Shown: positions 42,491-52,753, counted from the first letter of the stretch. The stretch: DNA of 64,000 nt from Bradyrhizobium tropiciagri (GCF_018130545.1 NZ_JAFCKF010000009.1:124001-188000), one strand, 5' to 3'. Program-made: numbers and translations. Notes: generated from the sequence alone by a model not told the origin.

Positions 42491-42607
42491 AGGGTGGATT
42501 AGCGAAGCGTAATCCACCGACTCGTATCCGCGATTGAAGATGGCGGGTTACGCCTTCCGCCTTCGCTCGTTGAGCTACGGCGGACGTAGTCGGCTAACCC
42601 ACCCTAC
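42491..42607. repeat. Intergenic repeat GGGTGGATTAGCGAAGCGTAATCCACC
   Basis: GGGTGGATTAGCGAAGCGTA ATCCACC at the left folds on itself, and GGCGGGTTACGCCTTCCGCC ... GGCTAACCCACCCTACG closes the element on the right. A second copy is at 46193-46266. It lies between the exported protein gene and the convergent glycosylase gene. Confidence 0.75.
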
Positions 42608-43128
42608 GATTTCGTGATCCACTGCGCCAACTCGCGCCACGGCTGCAACGTCCAATGCCCGGAGGCTGCGCCCGATGGCGACGGCAGTACGAACACATCC
42701 GGAAATCCGTTCATCGGCGGCTGCCTCCCGAGCGCAAGCGCGCTGGTCGGCTTGTTGTAGAACAGGCTCGCTGCCTTCTTGCTGGTGAAGGCAATCGTCT
42801 TCGGTCGAACTGTCTCGATCTTCGTCCTGAAGCCCACCACGTCGAACGAGCCTCGCGCGATCTCATGATCCATCCCGGCGCCGGTCTTGGAGAGATCGGT
42901 GAAGCCGATGCCGAGCGCGAGCAATGCCGCGAACTCGTCGGGCTGATAACGTCGCGGCGTGATGCCGGCCTCATGCAGCGCGCGCCAGAATCGGTTGCCG
43001 GGATGCGCGTAGTAATGCCCGACCGCGGCTGAGCGCGTGCTGGCCGCGGTGCCGACGAACACCAGGCGCAGATTGGCGCGGAGCTGGTCGGGGAGGCGGT
43101 GGAGGTCGGTGTCGCGCAGGTCGCTCAT
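42604..43128 (-). CDS. mug: Mug-like mismatch-specific DNA glycosylase with altered catalytic motifs
   Basis: 174 residues, the size of E. coli Mug, which removes uracil or thymine from G mismatches. The fold is recognisable from LRLVFVGTAASTRSAAVGHY then YAHPGNRFWRALHEAGIT (the HPxNRFWK segment) and GIGFTDLSKTGAGMD. But the first motif reads GTAAST where Mug has GINPGL, so the catalytic Asn is absent, and the second reads LPSPSGAAS rather than NPSGLSR. Divergent from the HD gene with start codons 48 bases apart. It could be a glycosylase of different specificity or a non-catalytic relative. Confidence 0.75.
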   Translation of the reverse strand: MSDLRDTDLHRLPDQLRANLRLVFVGTAASTRSAAVGHYYAHPGNRFWRALHEAGITPRRYQPDEFAALLALGIGFTDLSKTGAGMDHEIARGSFDVVGFRTKIETVRPKTIAFTSKKAASLFYNKPTSALALGRQPPMNGFPDVFVLPSPSGAASGHWTLQPWRELAQWITKS

Positions 43129-43176
43129 CCGGGTGACTGCCTACCATTTCCGCCGTGGTCGTTCTATCATTCGACC

Positions 43177-43722
43177 ATGACCCGCGACGAATTGGCTGCT
43201 GCCTACACGGCACCCGGCCGCCATTATCACAACCTCGCGCATATCGAGGACTGCCTTGCGGCGCTCGCGCGTGTCGACGGCATTTCCACGGGCGAGCGCG
43301 AGATCCTGTCGGATGCGATCTGGTGGCACGATGTCGTCTACGACGCGACCCGGCCGGACAATGAAGAGCTGAGCGCGCAGCTCGCCGAACGGCATGTCCG
43401 CGCCGAGATCGCCCACGAGGTCGGCCGCCTGATCCGTTTGACAAAGACGCACGACGTGCAGGCCGGCGATCGCCTCGGCGCGATCCTGATCTCGATCGAC
43501 CTCAGCATCCTCGGCGCCGAGCCCGCGCGCTACGATGCCTATGCGGCCGCGATCCGGCAGGAGTTCATCCATGTCGGCGATGCCGACTATCGCGCCGGCC
43601 GCGCCAGGGTGCTTCGCCACTTTGCCGAGCGCCCGGTGATCTTCCCCGACGCCGGCTTTGCGGCGACCTACGACCGCCGTGCCCGCGACAACCTCGCGCG
43701 TGAGCTGGCGTCGTTGAGCTGA
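43177..43722 (+). CDS. HD-superfamily predicted metal-dependent phosphohydrolase (COG4339-like)
   Basis: 181 residues. HD-type metal ligands: His in PGRHYHNLAHIEDCLAAL, HD in AIWWHDVVYDATRPDNEELS and a later Asp in ILISIDLSILG. This is the protein class often mislabelled as an NMDA-receptor subunit in databases. ATG 43177 is chosen; the frame begins at 43099 inside the region antisense to the glycosylase gene. Cytosolic; substrate unknown. Confidence 0.8.
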   Translation: MTRDELAAAYTAPGRHYHNLAHIEDCLAALARVDGISTGEREILSDAIWWHDVVYDATRPDNEELSAQLAERHVRAEIAHEVGRLIRLTKTHDVQAGDRLGAILISIDLSILGAEPARYDAYAAAIRQEFIHVGDADYRAGRARVLRHFAERPVIFPDAGFAATYDRRARDNLARELASLS

Positions 43723-43772
43723 GGCGTGCCCGCTAGGGCGCGGCAGGCAGATGGCTGCCTCCGTAGGGGCGG

Positions 43773-43885
43773 ATTCCCAAAACATCGAAAACAACCCCAT
43801 GCACAGTAGCCAGCGGCGTGCCGGCATTCGACACGGCACCTTGACATGTCGGGCAACTCAGTGGCATTATTCTATTATTCCGAAG
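43773..43885. repeat. Probable dispersed intergenic element
   Basis: The stretch from AAAACATCGAAAACAACCCC through ACCTTGACATGTCGGGCAAC to CATTATTCTATTATTCCG is clearly AT-richer than its surroundings and has the look of a recurring Bradyrhizobium intergenic sequence (recalled, not searched). It contains a promoter-like TTGACA (43850-43855) and CATTAT boxes. No gene follows on the plus strand; the next gene is antisense. Confidence 0.4.
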
Positions 43886-43968
43886 TAGGGCCGCCGCGCC
43901 TCACCCTGCCGCACGTGGGGCCAGGTGAAGCGGAGTCCGCGGCTCGATTGCCCTGATCTCATCAGGCG

Positions 43969-44364
43969 CTAACGCACCGGCTCCTTGATCTCGTCTTCGG
44001 TCGTCACCGCTTGCGCCGGCCCGGTCGCACGCACCATCAAGAACCGTCCCGAGAACGCCGTGCCGCGGATGCTCCAGCGGCCGTCGATCTCCGTCGCGTC
44101 GGCATTGACCGCGCCCTCATAATGCACCGTGTCGTAGCCGTAGCCGGGTGGCTCGTAGCGCTTGACGAACGTGACCGCGCTGCCGGAGCGATGCCCCGCC
44201 AGCGAAGCATTGTGGGTGCTGATCGGGCAGCCCGGCATCACGCACGGTTCGGTCACGCTGCCGCCGAGCGCACCGCCGGCGTTGATCAGCGTCGCCAGGA
44301 ACGTGACCATGCCGCTCGGCTGCACATAGCTGCCGTCCCAGACGCCGGTGAGATTGTCGTCCAT
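43969..44364 (-). CDS. Hypothetical protein with lipocalin-like beta pattern
   Basis: 131 residues beginning MDDNLTGVWDGSYVQPSGMV. The GxWxGxY start and alternating strands (TFLATLINAGGALGGSVTEP, VHYEGAVNADATEIDGRWSI, SGRFLMVRATGPAQAV) suggest a small beta-barrel. Two Cys lie close together in EPCVMPGCPIST. It lacks a signal peptide. No family is certain. It is divergent from the monooxygenase gene, 158 bases away. Confidence 0.55.
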   Translation of the reverse strand: MDDNLTGVWDGSYVQPSGMVTFLATLINAGGALGGSVTEPCVMPGCPISTHNASLAGHRSGSAVTFVKRYEPPGYGYDTVHYEGAVNADATEIDGRWSIRGTAFSGRFLMVRATGPAQAVTTEDEIKEPVR

Positions 44365-44522
44365 GTTGCTCGTCCGGATTTCCGCGCGTTGAAACGCAGT
44401 GATCGATGTGGCGCTTGCAGCGCCTCAACGCAAGTCGCGTGCGCCGCGTCGCGGTTGCCTGATCCGGCAAAACGGTCTGTAATCCTGTCAAACAGATCAA
44501 GAAGAATTTTGGAGCGGGAATC

Positions 44523-46193
44523 ATGGGAGAGGCGAAAACCCATTACGAGGTGATCGTGGTCGGCGCCGGCGTCGCGGGCATCTACCAGATCAAGCGGCTG
44601 GCCGATCTCGGCATCGACGCCACCGTGCTGGAAGCTGCGCCCGATCTCGGCGGCACCTGGTACTGGAACCGCTATCCCGGCTGTCGTTTCGACTCGGAGA
44701 GCTACACCTACGGCTTCTCGTTCTCGCGCGAGCTGCTCGACGAATGGCACTGGAAGGAGCGCTTCTCCGGCCAGCCGGAGAATTTGCGCTACCTCAACTA
44801 CGTCGCCGACAAGTTCGACCTGCGCAGGCACATGCAGTTCAATTGCAAGGTCGAGACCATGCAGTTCGACGAGGCGCGCGATCTCTGGCGATTGACACTC
44901 GGCGACGGCCGCGAACTGACCTGCCGCTTCGTGGTGCTCGCGATCGGGCTGCTCTCGGCGCCGACCATGCCGCGCGTGCCTGGGATCGAGGACTTCAAGG
45001 GCCGCTCGTTCCATACCTATTTCTGGCCGCACGAACCGGTCGATCTCGCCGGCAAGAAAGTTGCCGTGATCGGCACCGGCGCGACCGGCATTCAGGTGAT
45101 CGGCGAGATTGCCGACAAGGTCGGCGAGCTCACGGTGTTCCAGCGCCGGCCGAACTGGAGCGCGCCGCTGAACAACTCTGCGATCTCGGAAGCCGAGATG
45201 ACCGACATCCGCGCCCGCTACGACGAGATATTCGCCGCCTGCGCGCTGACGCCGGGCAGTTTCGTCCATGGGCCGGACAAGCGCGGCTTCTACGAGGTGA
45301 GCCGCGAGGAGCGCCTTGCGCTGTGGGACAGGCTCTACGACGAGCCCGGCTTCGGCATCTGGCTCGCGAACTTCCGCGAGATTTTCATGGACGAGGCCGC
45401 CAATGCAGAGCTCTCTGAATACATCGCGGGCCGCATCCGCGGCCGCGTCAACGATCCCGAGGTCGCCGAGAAGCTGATCCCGCGAGATCACGGCTTCGGC
45501 GTGCAGCGCCTGCCGCTGGAGACCCGGTATTTCGAGGCCTACAATCGCGACAATGTGCAGCTCGTCGATCTCTCCGAGACGCCGCTGGTGCGCGTCACCG
45601 AGCAAGGCCTGCGCACCACGGCGCGCGACTACGCCTTCGACATCATCGTCTACGCCACCGGCTTCGACGCCATCACCGGCGCCTATGACCTGATCGATAT
45701 CCGCGGCATCGGCGGCGAGCGGCTCGCCGACAAATGGAAGCAGGCGCCGTCGACCTTCCTCGGCATGCTCGTGCACGGCTTCCCGAACCTCTTGATGCCG
45801 ACCGGCCCGCAAAGCGCATCGGCTTCCACGAACTTCCCGCGCGGCATCGAGAACGGCGTCAACTGGTGCACCAACCTGCTGCAATACATGTGGGACCGCG
45901 GCCTGACCCGCGCCGACGCCACGCTGGAGGCGCAGCAGCGTTGGACCGCGCATGTCGTCAAGATGTACGAGATCATGCTGATGCGCAAAGCCAAGGGTTG
46001 GTTCACCGGCTACAACTCCAACGTCCCCGGCCACGAGGAGGGCACGGTGCGGTACTTCGTCTACAACGGCGGCACGCCGAAGTTTCTGGGGATTATCAAC
46101 GGGGTTGCGGAGAAGGGTTATCAGGAGATTGAGTTTGGGGCGGGGGCGCCAGGTGGCAGCGCACAGGTGGTAGTCAACGCGTCGGCGTCGTAG
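44523..46193 (+). CDS. Flavin-containing (Baeyer-Villiger type) monooxygenase
   Basis: 556 residues; NADPH- and FAD-dependent oxygenation of ketones or similar. FAD-binding VVGAGVAGIYQIKRLADLGI (about 13-32) is followed by LGGTWYWNRYPGCRFD. The NADPH site is AVIGTGATGIQVIGEIADKV (about 184-203). The Baeyer-Villiger fingerprint FxGxxxHxxxWP is present as FKGRSFHTYFWP (158-169). Length and the GGTWYWNRYPG segment place it near cyclohexanone- and phenylacetone-type enzymes. ATG 44523 follows GGAGCGGGAATC. The substrate cannot be inferred from the neighbours. Confidence 0.92.
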   Translation: MGEAKTHYEVIVVGAGVAGIYQIKRLADLGIDATVLEAAPDLGGTWYWNRYPGCRFDSESYTYGFSFSRELLDEWHWKERFSGQPENLRYLNYVADKFDLRRHMQFNCKVETMQFDEARDLWRLTLGDGRELTCRFVVLAIGLLSAPTMPRVPGIEDFKGRSFHTYFWPHEPVDLAGKKVAVIGTGATGIQVIGEIADKVGELTVFQRRPNWSAPLNNSAISEAEMTDIRARYDEIFAACALTPGSFVHGPDKRGFYEVSREERLALWDRLYDEPGFGIWLANFREIFMDEAANAELSEYIAGRIRGRVNDPEVAEKLIPRDHGFGVQRLPLETRYFEAYNRDNVQLVDLSETPLVRVTEQGLRTTARDYAFDIIVYATGFDAITGAYDLIDIRGIGGERLADKWKQAPSTFLGMLVHGFPNLLMPTGPQSASASTNFPRGIENGVNWCTNLLQYMWDRGLTRADATLEAQQRWTAHVVKMYEIMLMRKAKGWFTGYNSNVPGHEEGTVRYFVYNGGTPKFLGIINGVAEKGYQEIEFGAGAPGGSAQVVVNASAS

Positions 46194-46266
46194 GGTGGGT
46201 TAGCGAAGCGTAACCCACTATCTTCGCGCCGCCCAATCGGCGGGTTACGCCTTCGGCTAACTCACC
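46193..46266. repeat. Intergenic repeat GGGTGGGTTAGCGAAGCGTAACCCAC
   Basis: GGGTGGGTTAGCGAAGCGTA ACCCAC begins at the monooxygenase stop codon and is followed by GGCGGGTTACGCCTTCGGCT AACTCACC. Same family as 42491-42607. It lies between convergent genes. Confidence 0.75.
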
Positions 46267-46285
46267 TTAGTCATCGCCACCGGCA

Positions 46286-46681
46286 TCACATCGAGCAGCG
46301 GACATACGGCGTCTCCACCGGAACCGGTTCCTTGGAGCTGAGCGTGATCTTGTTCTCTCCAGAGAGTCTCACGTCGAATGTGACGTCTGAAATCGCGATG
46401 CCGTCCGAGCAAGCTGCGATCAGCCGAACGTTCTGCCCGTCTTCGTGCAACGATTTGACTGAGCATTTTTGAAACGTGCCGGTGATTTGCTTTCCCTGCA
46501 CGATCAAGCCGCCTGCGTGGAGATCAGCATCCCGCTTGAACGCAAGCTTGTTGTTCTCCTTGGTGAATATCTCATTGCAGGCCGCGGCGTCCATGGTCCA
46601 GGCTCCGTCCAAACTCCCAGCCTGTGTCGATGTCGATTGCGCAACTACAAGTACGAATAGCACCCCAATGAAGATTTTCAT
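46286..46681 (-). CDS. Exported hypothetical protein
   Basis: 131 residues. Signal peptide MKIFIGVLFVLVVAQSTSTQ with cleavage near TQAGS. Mature protein begins SLDGAWTMDAAACNEIFTKE, followed by beta strands (GGLIVQGKQITGTFQKCSVK, VTFDVRLSGENKITLSSKEP) and ends VRCSM. Four Cys suggest disulphides and a periplasmic location. The codon use and base composition are somewhat less GC-rich than the neighbours, which may indicate transfer. Family not recognised. Confidence 0.65.
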   Translation of the reverse strand: MKIFIGVLFVLVVAQSTSTQAGSLDGAWTMDAAACNEIFTKENNKLAFKRDADLHAGGLIVQGKQITGTFQKCSVKSLHEDGQNVRLIAACSDGIAISDVTFDVRLSGENKITLSSKEPVPVETPYVRCSM

Positions 46682-46960
46682 GAATCTCTCCAGTTAAAGG
46701 GGCGATGGGCCTCTGCCAACCGGACGTGGAATTGTCGCCACATCATCTATTTGAAGGGAGCGGGATAACACCCCCGACGCGGGCCCTCGCTTTGAACATC
46801 ATAGAAAGGTATGAGACCGCGGCTCTTTCGTTGATCCAAATCAATAGTCCTGCGGGGCACCAGGTGTCTCCGCCGCAGCGCTAAGCTTCGGCCTTGAGCC
46901 GGTAGTCGTTCTGATCGATCCCGTATGATCCACATGCACAACTAGCTCATCGCGCTTCCA
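46682..46960. other. Intergenic region without recognised genes
   Basis: About 280 bases with lower GC than average between the exported protein gene and the thiC terminator. Short frames (one of 64 codons on the minus strand, and a 14-residue tail-like run YGIDQNDYRLKAEA just before a stop codon near 46880) do not make a convincing gene. It could contain a decayed gene end. Confidence 0.3.
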
Positions 46961-46990
46961 AAACAAAAAGACCGGGCGATAGCCCGGCCT
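46961..46990 (-). terminator. Rho-independent terminator of the thi operon
   Basis: On the minus strand AGGCCGGGC-tatc-GCCCGGTCT is followed by TTTTTGTTTT. It lies 64 bases downstream of the thiC stop codon, the end of the thiamine operon. Confidence 0.85.
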
Positions 46991-47005
46991 TCTCGTTCTG
47001 GATGG

Positions 47006-47028
47006 ATGCCCGGGTCAAGCCCGGGCAT
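47006..47028. repeat. Short palindrome ATGCCCGGGTCAAGCCCGGGCAT
   Basis: ATGCCCGGG-tcaag-CCCGGGCAT hairpin between thiC and its terminator; a common short Bradyrhizobium-type intergenic palindrome. Confidence 0.6.
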
Positions 47029-47053
47029 GACGCTCGGTGAGGGCGAATGCGGG

Positions 47054-48967
<1,914 letters not shown>

Positions 48968-48992
48968 TTAATCTCTTGCGAAAGCGTTGTTC

Positions 48993-49120
48993 TCGTCACC
49001 CTGAGGTGCGCGCACTTGCGCGCCTCGAAGGGTCGACGAGCCGGGCCGTCGCCCTTCGAGGGCCGCTGCAGAAGCGGCCACCTCCAGCGACAAAGGCGAA
49101 GCCTTTGCGCGGGGGTGACG
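48993..49120. repeat. Repeat element between thiE and thiC
   Basis: CGTCACCCTGAGGTGCGCGC at the left and CGCGGGGGTGACG at the right, with internal pairs CCTCGAAGGG / CCCTTCGAGG and GGCCGCTGC / GCAGAAGCGGCC and AGGC-GAAGCCT, make a folded element of about 128 bases. It occupies most of the thiE-thiC gap. Confidence 0.65.
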
Positions 49121-49146
49121 GGATGGATAATTTGCGTTGTCTGCCA

Positions 49147-49755
49147 TCACGCGGCCTCCGCGCTGAGGCCGAGCCATTGCCGCACCCGCGCGTCGGGGTC
49201 GGCGTTTTGGGTGACGTCACTGACGACGGCAATCGAATCGGCGCCGGCGGCGAAGATCTCGGCGGCGTGCTCGAACTTGATGCCGCCGATCGCGACAAGC
49301 GGGATCTTGCCGACCCGCTTCTTCCATTCGGTGATCTTCGGAACGCCCTGCGGCTCGAACCGCATCGATTTGAGCGTGGTGAAGAAGATCGGGCCGAGCG
49401 CGACATAGTCCGGCTTGGCGGCGAGCGCGGTGGCGAGCTCGGCATCGTCATGGGTGGAGACGCCGAGCGTGAGTTTCGCTTTGCGGATTTCAGCAAGATC
49501 CGCGTCCGCGAGGTCTTCCTGGCCGAGATGCAGGTGCTCGGCGCCGGCGACGATCGCCGCGCGCCAGTAATCGTTGACGACGAGTTTTGTCGGCGTGCCC
49601 TTGGTGATCGCCAGCGCGTCGGTGACGATCTGCAACGCCCCGGAATCGTCGAGCTCCTTCGCGCGCAGCTGGATGGTGCCGACGCCGAGCTTTGTCAGGC
49701 GCTCGACCCACTGGACGCTGTCGACGACGGGATAGAACGGATCAGGATACGGCAT
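49147..49755 (-). CDS. thiE: Thiamine phosphate synthase
   Basis: 202 residues; joins HMP-diphosphate and thiazole phosphate. TIM-barrel motifs: [36 protein letters not shown] then [26 protein letters not shown] and [16 protein letters not shown] (phosphate-binding loop). The first strand region is slightly divergent from the E. coli protein, as common for rhizobial ThiE. ATG 49755 overlaps the thiG stop by 14 bases, so the two are coupled. The upstream extension to 49773 is not used. Confidence 0.93.
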   Translation of the reverse strand: MPYPDPFYPVVDSVQWVERLTKLGVGTIQLRAKELDDSGALQIVTDALAITKGTPTKLVVNDYWRAAIVAGAEHLHLGQEDLADADLAEIRKAKLTLGVSTHDDAELATALAAKPDYVALGPIFFTTLKSMRFEPQGVPKITEWKKRVGKIPLVAIGGIKFEHAAEIFAAGADSIAVVSDVTQNADPDARVRQWLGLSAEAA

Positions 49756-50524
49756 GCCAGAACGGGGTCCCAACGACAGGGGTGGAGGGGGAGGCGAAGT
49801 CGCGGGCTTGCATCAGCCCGGCTTCGTAAGCAGTGCGGCCGGCCTCGACGCCGAGGCGGAAGGCGTTGGCCATCGCCACGGGATCGTCGGCCTTGGCGAT
49901 CGCGGTGTTGAGCAGCACGGCGTCATAGCCGAGCTCGAGCGCTTCGGCGGCATGCGACGGCGCGCCAAGGCCGGCGTCGACCACCAGCGTGATGTCGGGC
50001 AGCCGGTCGCGCAGCAGTTTCAGCGCATCGCGGTTGGTGATGCCCTTGGCGCTGCCGATCGGCGCGGCCCACGGCATCACCACCTTGCAGCCGGCGTCGA
50101 CGAGGCGCGAGGCGACCGAGAAATCCTCGGTGCAATAGGGGAACACCTCAAAACCGTCCTTGATCAGGATGGTGGCGGCTTCGACCAGACCGACCACATC
50201 GGGTTGCAGCGTGTCGTTGTCGGCGATCACTTCCAGCTTGATCCAGGGTGTGCCGAACAATTCACGCGCGAGCTTTGCGGTGGTCACCGCCTCCTTGACG
50301 CTGCGGCAGCCTGCGGTGTTCGGCAGCACGGTGACGCCGAGCTCGCGGATCAGCGCCCAGAACGCATCGCCGGTCTTGCCGCCCGCCGCCTCACGCCGCA
50401 GCGACACCGTGACGATGCTGGCGCCGGAGGCGCGGATCGCGTTCTGCATGATCGCAGGCGACGGATACAGCGCGGTGCCGATCAGCAGGCGGGAGGGGAA
50501 GGATTTGCCGTAGAAGGTGACCAT
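49742..50524 (-). CDS. thiG: Thiazole synthase
   Basis: 260 residues; builds the thiazole ring from dehydroglycine, DXP and ThiS-thiocarboxylate. [20 protein letters not shown] is the N-terminal block and [20 protein letters not shown] contains the Schiff-base Lys. [20 protein letters not shown] and [20 protein letters not shown] complete the barrel. ATG 50524 is preceded by AGGGAGACAGCACAGACC. A repeat element separates it from thiS. Confidence 0.96.
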   Translation of the reverse strand: MVTFYGKSFPSRLLIGTALYPSPAIMQNAIRASGASIVTVSLRREAAGGKTGDAFWALIRELGVTVLPNTAGCRSVKEAVTTAKLARELFGTPWIKLEVIADNDTLQPDVVGLVEAATILIKDGFEVFPYCTEDFSVASRLVDAGCKVVMPWAAPIGSAKGITNRDALKLLRDRLPDITLVVDAGLGAPSHAAEALELGYDAVLLNTAIAKADDPVAMANAFRLGVEAGRTAYEAGLMQARDFASPSTPVVGTPFWHAVS

Positions 50525-50562
50525 GGTCTGTGCTGTCTCCCTGCTCTCAGCCCACACTCAAC

Positions 50563-50683
50563 TCGTCGTCCCGGCGAAAGCCGGGACCCATACGCCGCGG
50601 CCCTTCAATGGGGCGCGCGGGGCGTTGTTCATTTCGCCAATAACCGGTCGTGGTTATGGGTCCCGGCTTTCGCCGGGACGACG
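50563..50683. repeat. Inverted repeat GTCGTCCCGGCGAAAGCCGGG between thiS and thiG
   Basis: CGTCGTCCCGGCGAAAGCCG GGACCCATACG (50563-50593) and GGTTATGGGTCCCGGCTTTC GCCGGGACGACG (50652-50683) are reverse complements. It is inside the thi operon, between thiS and thiG, where it could reduce or tune read-through. Confidence 0.85.
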
Positions 50684-50709
50684 TGGAGAGAGTGGGGGCA
50701 CGCATCACA

Positions 50710-50907
50710 TCACCCTCCCTGCCGCGGCGTGATGATCTCGATCTCGTCGCCGGCTTGAAGCCGCGTCTCGGCCCAGCGGCTCTTCGGCACCACGTCGAAG
50801 TTCAGCGCGATCGCGAAATGGCTGCCCTCGTAGTCGAGCTCGGCCAAGAGCGCGTCGACGCTGGCTGCGTTGATCTCCCGCTGCTCGCCGTTGACAATTA
50901 CACGCAT
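50710..50907 (-). CDS. thiS: Sulfur carrier protein ThiS
   Basis: 65 residues with the ubiquitin-like fold and the required C-terminal Gly-Gly (EIEIITPRQGG), which is adenylated and thiocarboxylated before giving sulfur to ThiG. N-terminus MRVIVNGEQREINAASVDAL. It begins 7 bases after the thiO stop codon. Confidence 0.93.
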   Translation of the reverse strand: MRVIVNGEQREINAASVDALLAELDYEGSHFAIALNFDVVPKSRWAETRLQAGDEIEIITPRQGG

Positions 50908-50914
50908 TGCACGA

Positions 50915-51928
50915 TCACACGCATTGCATCACCTCATTGTCGATTTCGCCGCGCGCGAGATAGGCGAGCGTCAGCTCGGCCAGCGCGGGCGCCAGCAGGA
51001 AGCCGTGACGGTAGAGTCCATTCACCGTGATGCGTTCCTGCTCGATCCTGATTTTCGGCAGATTGTCGGGAAATGCGGGCCTGAGCCCGGCGCCGAATTC
51101 GACGATGCGCGCCTCGCCGAAGGCCGGATGCACCACATAGGCCGCGCCCAGCAGCTCCAGCGCCGAGCGTACGCTGACGCCGGTGTCCTCGGCCTCGATC
51201 GTGGTCGCGCCCAGCATGAAGCGGCCGTCGCCGCGCGGGATCACATAGAGCGGCCAGCGCGGATGGATCAGCCGCACCGGGCGCAACAGCTCGACCTCAG
51301 TGGTCTCGATGATGATCATCTCACCCTTGACGCCGCGCAGGCTCGGCTCGCGGTCGCGCGCCGCAAGCCCGCGGCAGTCGATCACGACGCCGTCGAGATC
51401 ATCGGCCTCGACGGCGCTGCCGAACTTGATGGTGCCGCCGGCTTTGGCGATCGCGGCATGGAGCTGCGGCAGCACCCGGCGCGGCTCGACATGACCCTCG
51501 TCGGGATAGAACAGTCCCTCACGGAAGCGGCCCTCGAGCGACGGCTCGAGCGCATTCACGGCCTGCGCATCCAGCCTGCGGTAGCCGGTGGTGAGCCGGG
51601 CGAAGCGCTCGAAATCGGTGCGATCGCGCGGATGCGCCACCACCAGCGAGCCGTTGAACGCGGTTTGCGGAAAATGATCGCGCCACAGCGAGAGCGAGCG
51701 GCCGCCGAGCCTGAAGATCACCGGCTCGGCGGACTCGTCCTCGCACCATGGCGCCAGCATGCCGCCGGCCCAATGGCTTGTGGATTCCGTCATCCCGGCG
51801 TCACCGCGCTCATGCAGGGTGACCGCACGTCCGGCCTCTGCGAGCAACAACGCATGCCAGGCGCCGGCTATGCCTGCGCCGATGATGGAGACGGGGGAAT
51901 CCCCCCGCGGTCTTGACGTCTGATACAT
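50915..51928 (-). CDS. thiO: Glycine oxidase ThiO
   Basis: 337 residues; FAD enzyme oxidising glycine to dehydroglycine for the thiazole ring. FAD-binding motif VSIIGAGIAGAWHALLLAEA near the N-terminus, SHWAGGMLAPWCE (typical of ThiO) and the C-terminal VNGLYRHGFLLAPALAELTL. First gene of the operon; its ATG (51928) lies immediately after the TPP riboswitch, with the Shine-Dalgarno sequence AAGGGACAGGG inside the riboswitch closing stem. Confidence 0.92.
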   Translation of the reverse strand: MYQTSRPRGDSPVSIIGAGIAGAWHALLLAEAGRAVTLHERGDAGMTESTSHWAGGMLAPWCEDESAEPVIFRLGGRSLSLWRDHFPQTAFNGSLVVAHPRDRTDFERFARLTTGYRRLDAQAVNALEPSLEGRFREGLFYPDEGHVEPRRVLPQLHAAIAKAGGTIKFGSAVEADDLDGVVIDCRGLAARDREPSLRGVKGEMIIIETTEVELLRPVRLIHPRWPLYVIPRGDGRFMLGATTIEAEDTGVSVRSALELLGAAYVVHPAFGEARIVEFGAGLRPAFPDNLPKIRIEQERITVNGLYRHGFLLAPALAELTLAYLARGEIDNEVMQCV

Positions 51929-51931
51929 CCC

Positions 51932-52056
51932 TGTCCCTTCGCCGGCATGACCCGGATCAGGTTCAAAGGGTCACCGCGGTCCCGAACTGATCGCCAAGAT
52001 GGCGAAGTCCAAGCTTGCGGTATCTCAGCTCCTCCTTCGGAGCACCCCTCGGAACG
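51932..52056 (-). promoter_or_regulatory. TPP (THI) riboswitch
   Basis: Read on the minus strand, the THI element core is plain: CCGAGGGGTGC, GGAGCTGAGATACCGC (the CTGAGA box), GACCCTTTGAACCTGATCCG and GGTCATGCCGGCGAAGGGAC. The extended P3 arm (CTTCGCCATCTTGGCGAT hairpin) is longer than in E. coli. The 5' GTTCC can pair with 3' GGGAC to close P1. That 3' arm contains the thiO ribosome binding site, 4 bases before the ATG, so TPP binding should block translation initiation directly. Confidence 0.95.
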
Positions 52057-52061
52057 GCTCT

Positions 52062-52089
52062 AATGTAGGCGGATGGGCCTGTGTGTCAA
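52062..52089 (-). promoter_or_regulatory. Sigma-70 type promoter of the thi operon
   Basis: On the minus strand TTGACA (52089-52084), 16-base spacer, TACATT (52067-52062). The predicted start falls within a few bases of the 5' end of the riboswitch, which supports both calls. Confidence 0.75.
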
Positions 52090-52228
52090 CTTGTATGCCA
52101 GCAGCGGGCGCGCCGTGGTGCCGCAGCTCCTCACACGAGGTTACAGCCGTAGGAACGCGTGATCTGCAGTGAAGGGTTGCCGCGGGGACGGCCAGAGCCG
52201 CGCCAAGCGCTTCGCGCGGCGATAGGCT

Positions 52229-52753
52229 CTATTTTTCGGCCTGTTCCGGCTTCGGCTCGGTGGTCTCGACCGGCATCTGGTCAGACTTCGCGAGCTCCTT
52301 CGGCGGCGCACCGGCGGTGCCATGGATCGCCTCCTTGAGGTGACCGCCGCGCTGCCGCTTTGCGACGTAGTAATACCCGCCCGCGAAATAACGCACGGCT
52401 CGGTCGAAATCGCCGTTGGCGGCGCGATAGGCGCCGGCGAGGTATCTGACGCCGTATCGGAGGTTGGTCGCGGCGTCGCGCAGGCCTTCGGCGGTACCGG
52501 TGTAGCCGACCCCGCGGGCGGTCGCGAGCTTGATCTGCATCATGCCGATGGCGCCGCCGCGCCCGATCAAATGCGGCTGGTACTTGCTCTCGCGGACGAT
52601 GACGCGATGCACCAGCTCTTCCGGCACCAGATTGGCCTGCGCCTCGGCCGCCACCATCGCCTCATATTGCGCGCGCGATTGCGCCTGCGCGCCGGCGCAG
52701 GACGCAAGCCACGCAACGGCGGCGAGGCAGCTAAGGGTCTGAACGGTCTTCAT
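52229..52753 (-). CDS. Lytic transglycosylase domain protein (SLT family)
   Basis: 174 residues; cleaves peptidoglycan with 1,6-anhydromuramic acid formation. The N-terminus MKTVQTLSCLAAVAWLASCA is an export signal; LASC could be a lipobox or AQAQ a normal cleavage site. The catalytic Glu is in HRVIVRESKYQPHLIGRGGA (about E55), followed by IGMMQIKLATARGVGYTGTA and NLRYGVRYLAGAYRAANGDF, as in short MltE/Slt-like enzymes. The C-terminal tail is Pro/Glu/Lys-rich. Divergent from the zinc-ribbon gene. Confidence 0.85.
   Translation of the reverse strand: MKTVQTLSCLAAVAWLASCAGAQAQSRAQYEAMVAAEAQANLVPEELVHRVIVRESKYQPHLIGRGGAIGMMQIKLATARGVGYTGTAEGLRDAATNLRYGVRYLAGAYRAANGDFDRAVRYFAGGYYYVAKRQRGGHLKEAIHGTAGAPPKELAKSDQMPVETTEPKPEQAEK

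Noticed and set aside
46870-46930. Run YGIDQNDYRLKAEA before a stop codon, resembling a protein C-terminus
   Set aside because: Only about 19 codons open; too short to call a pseudogene without a search against complete homologues.
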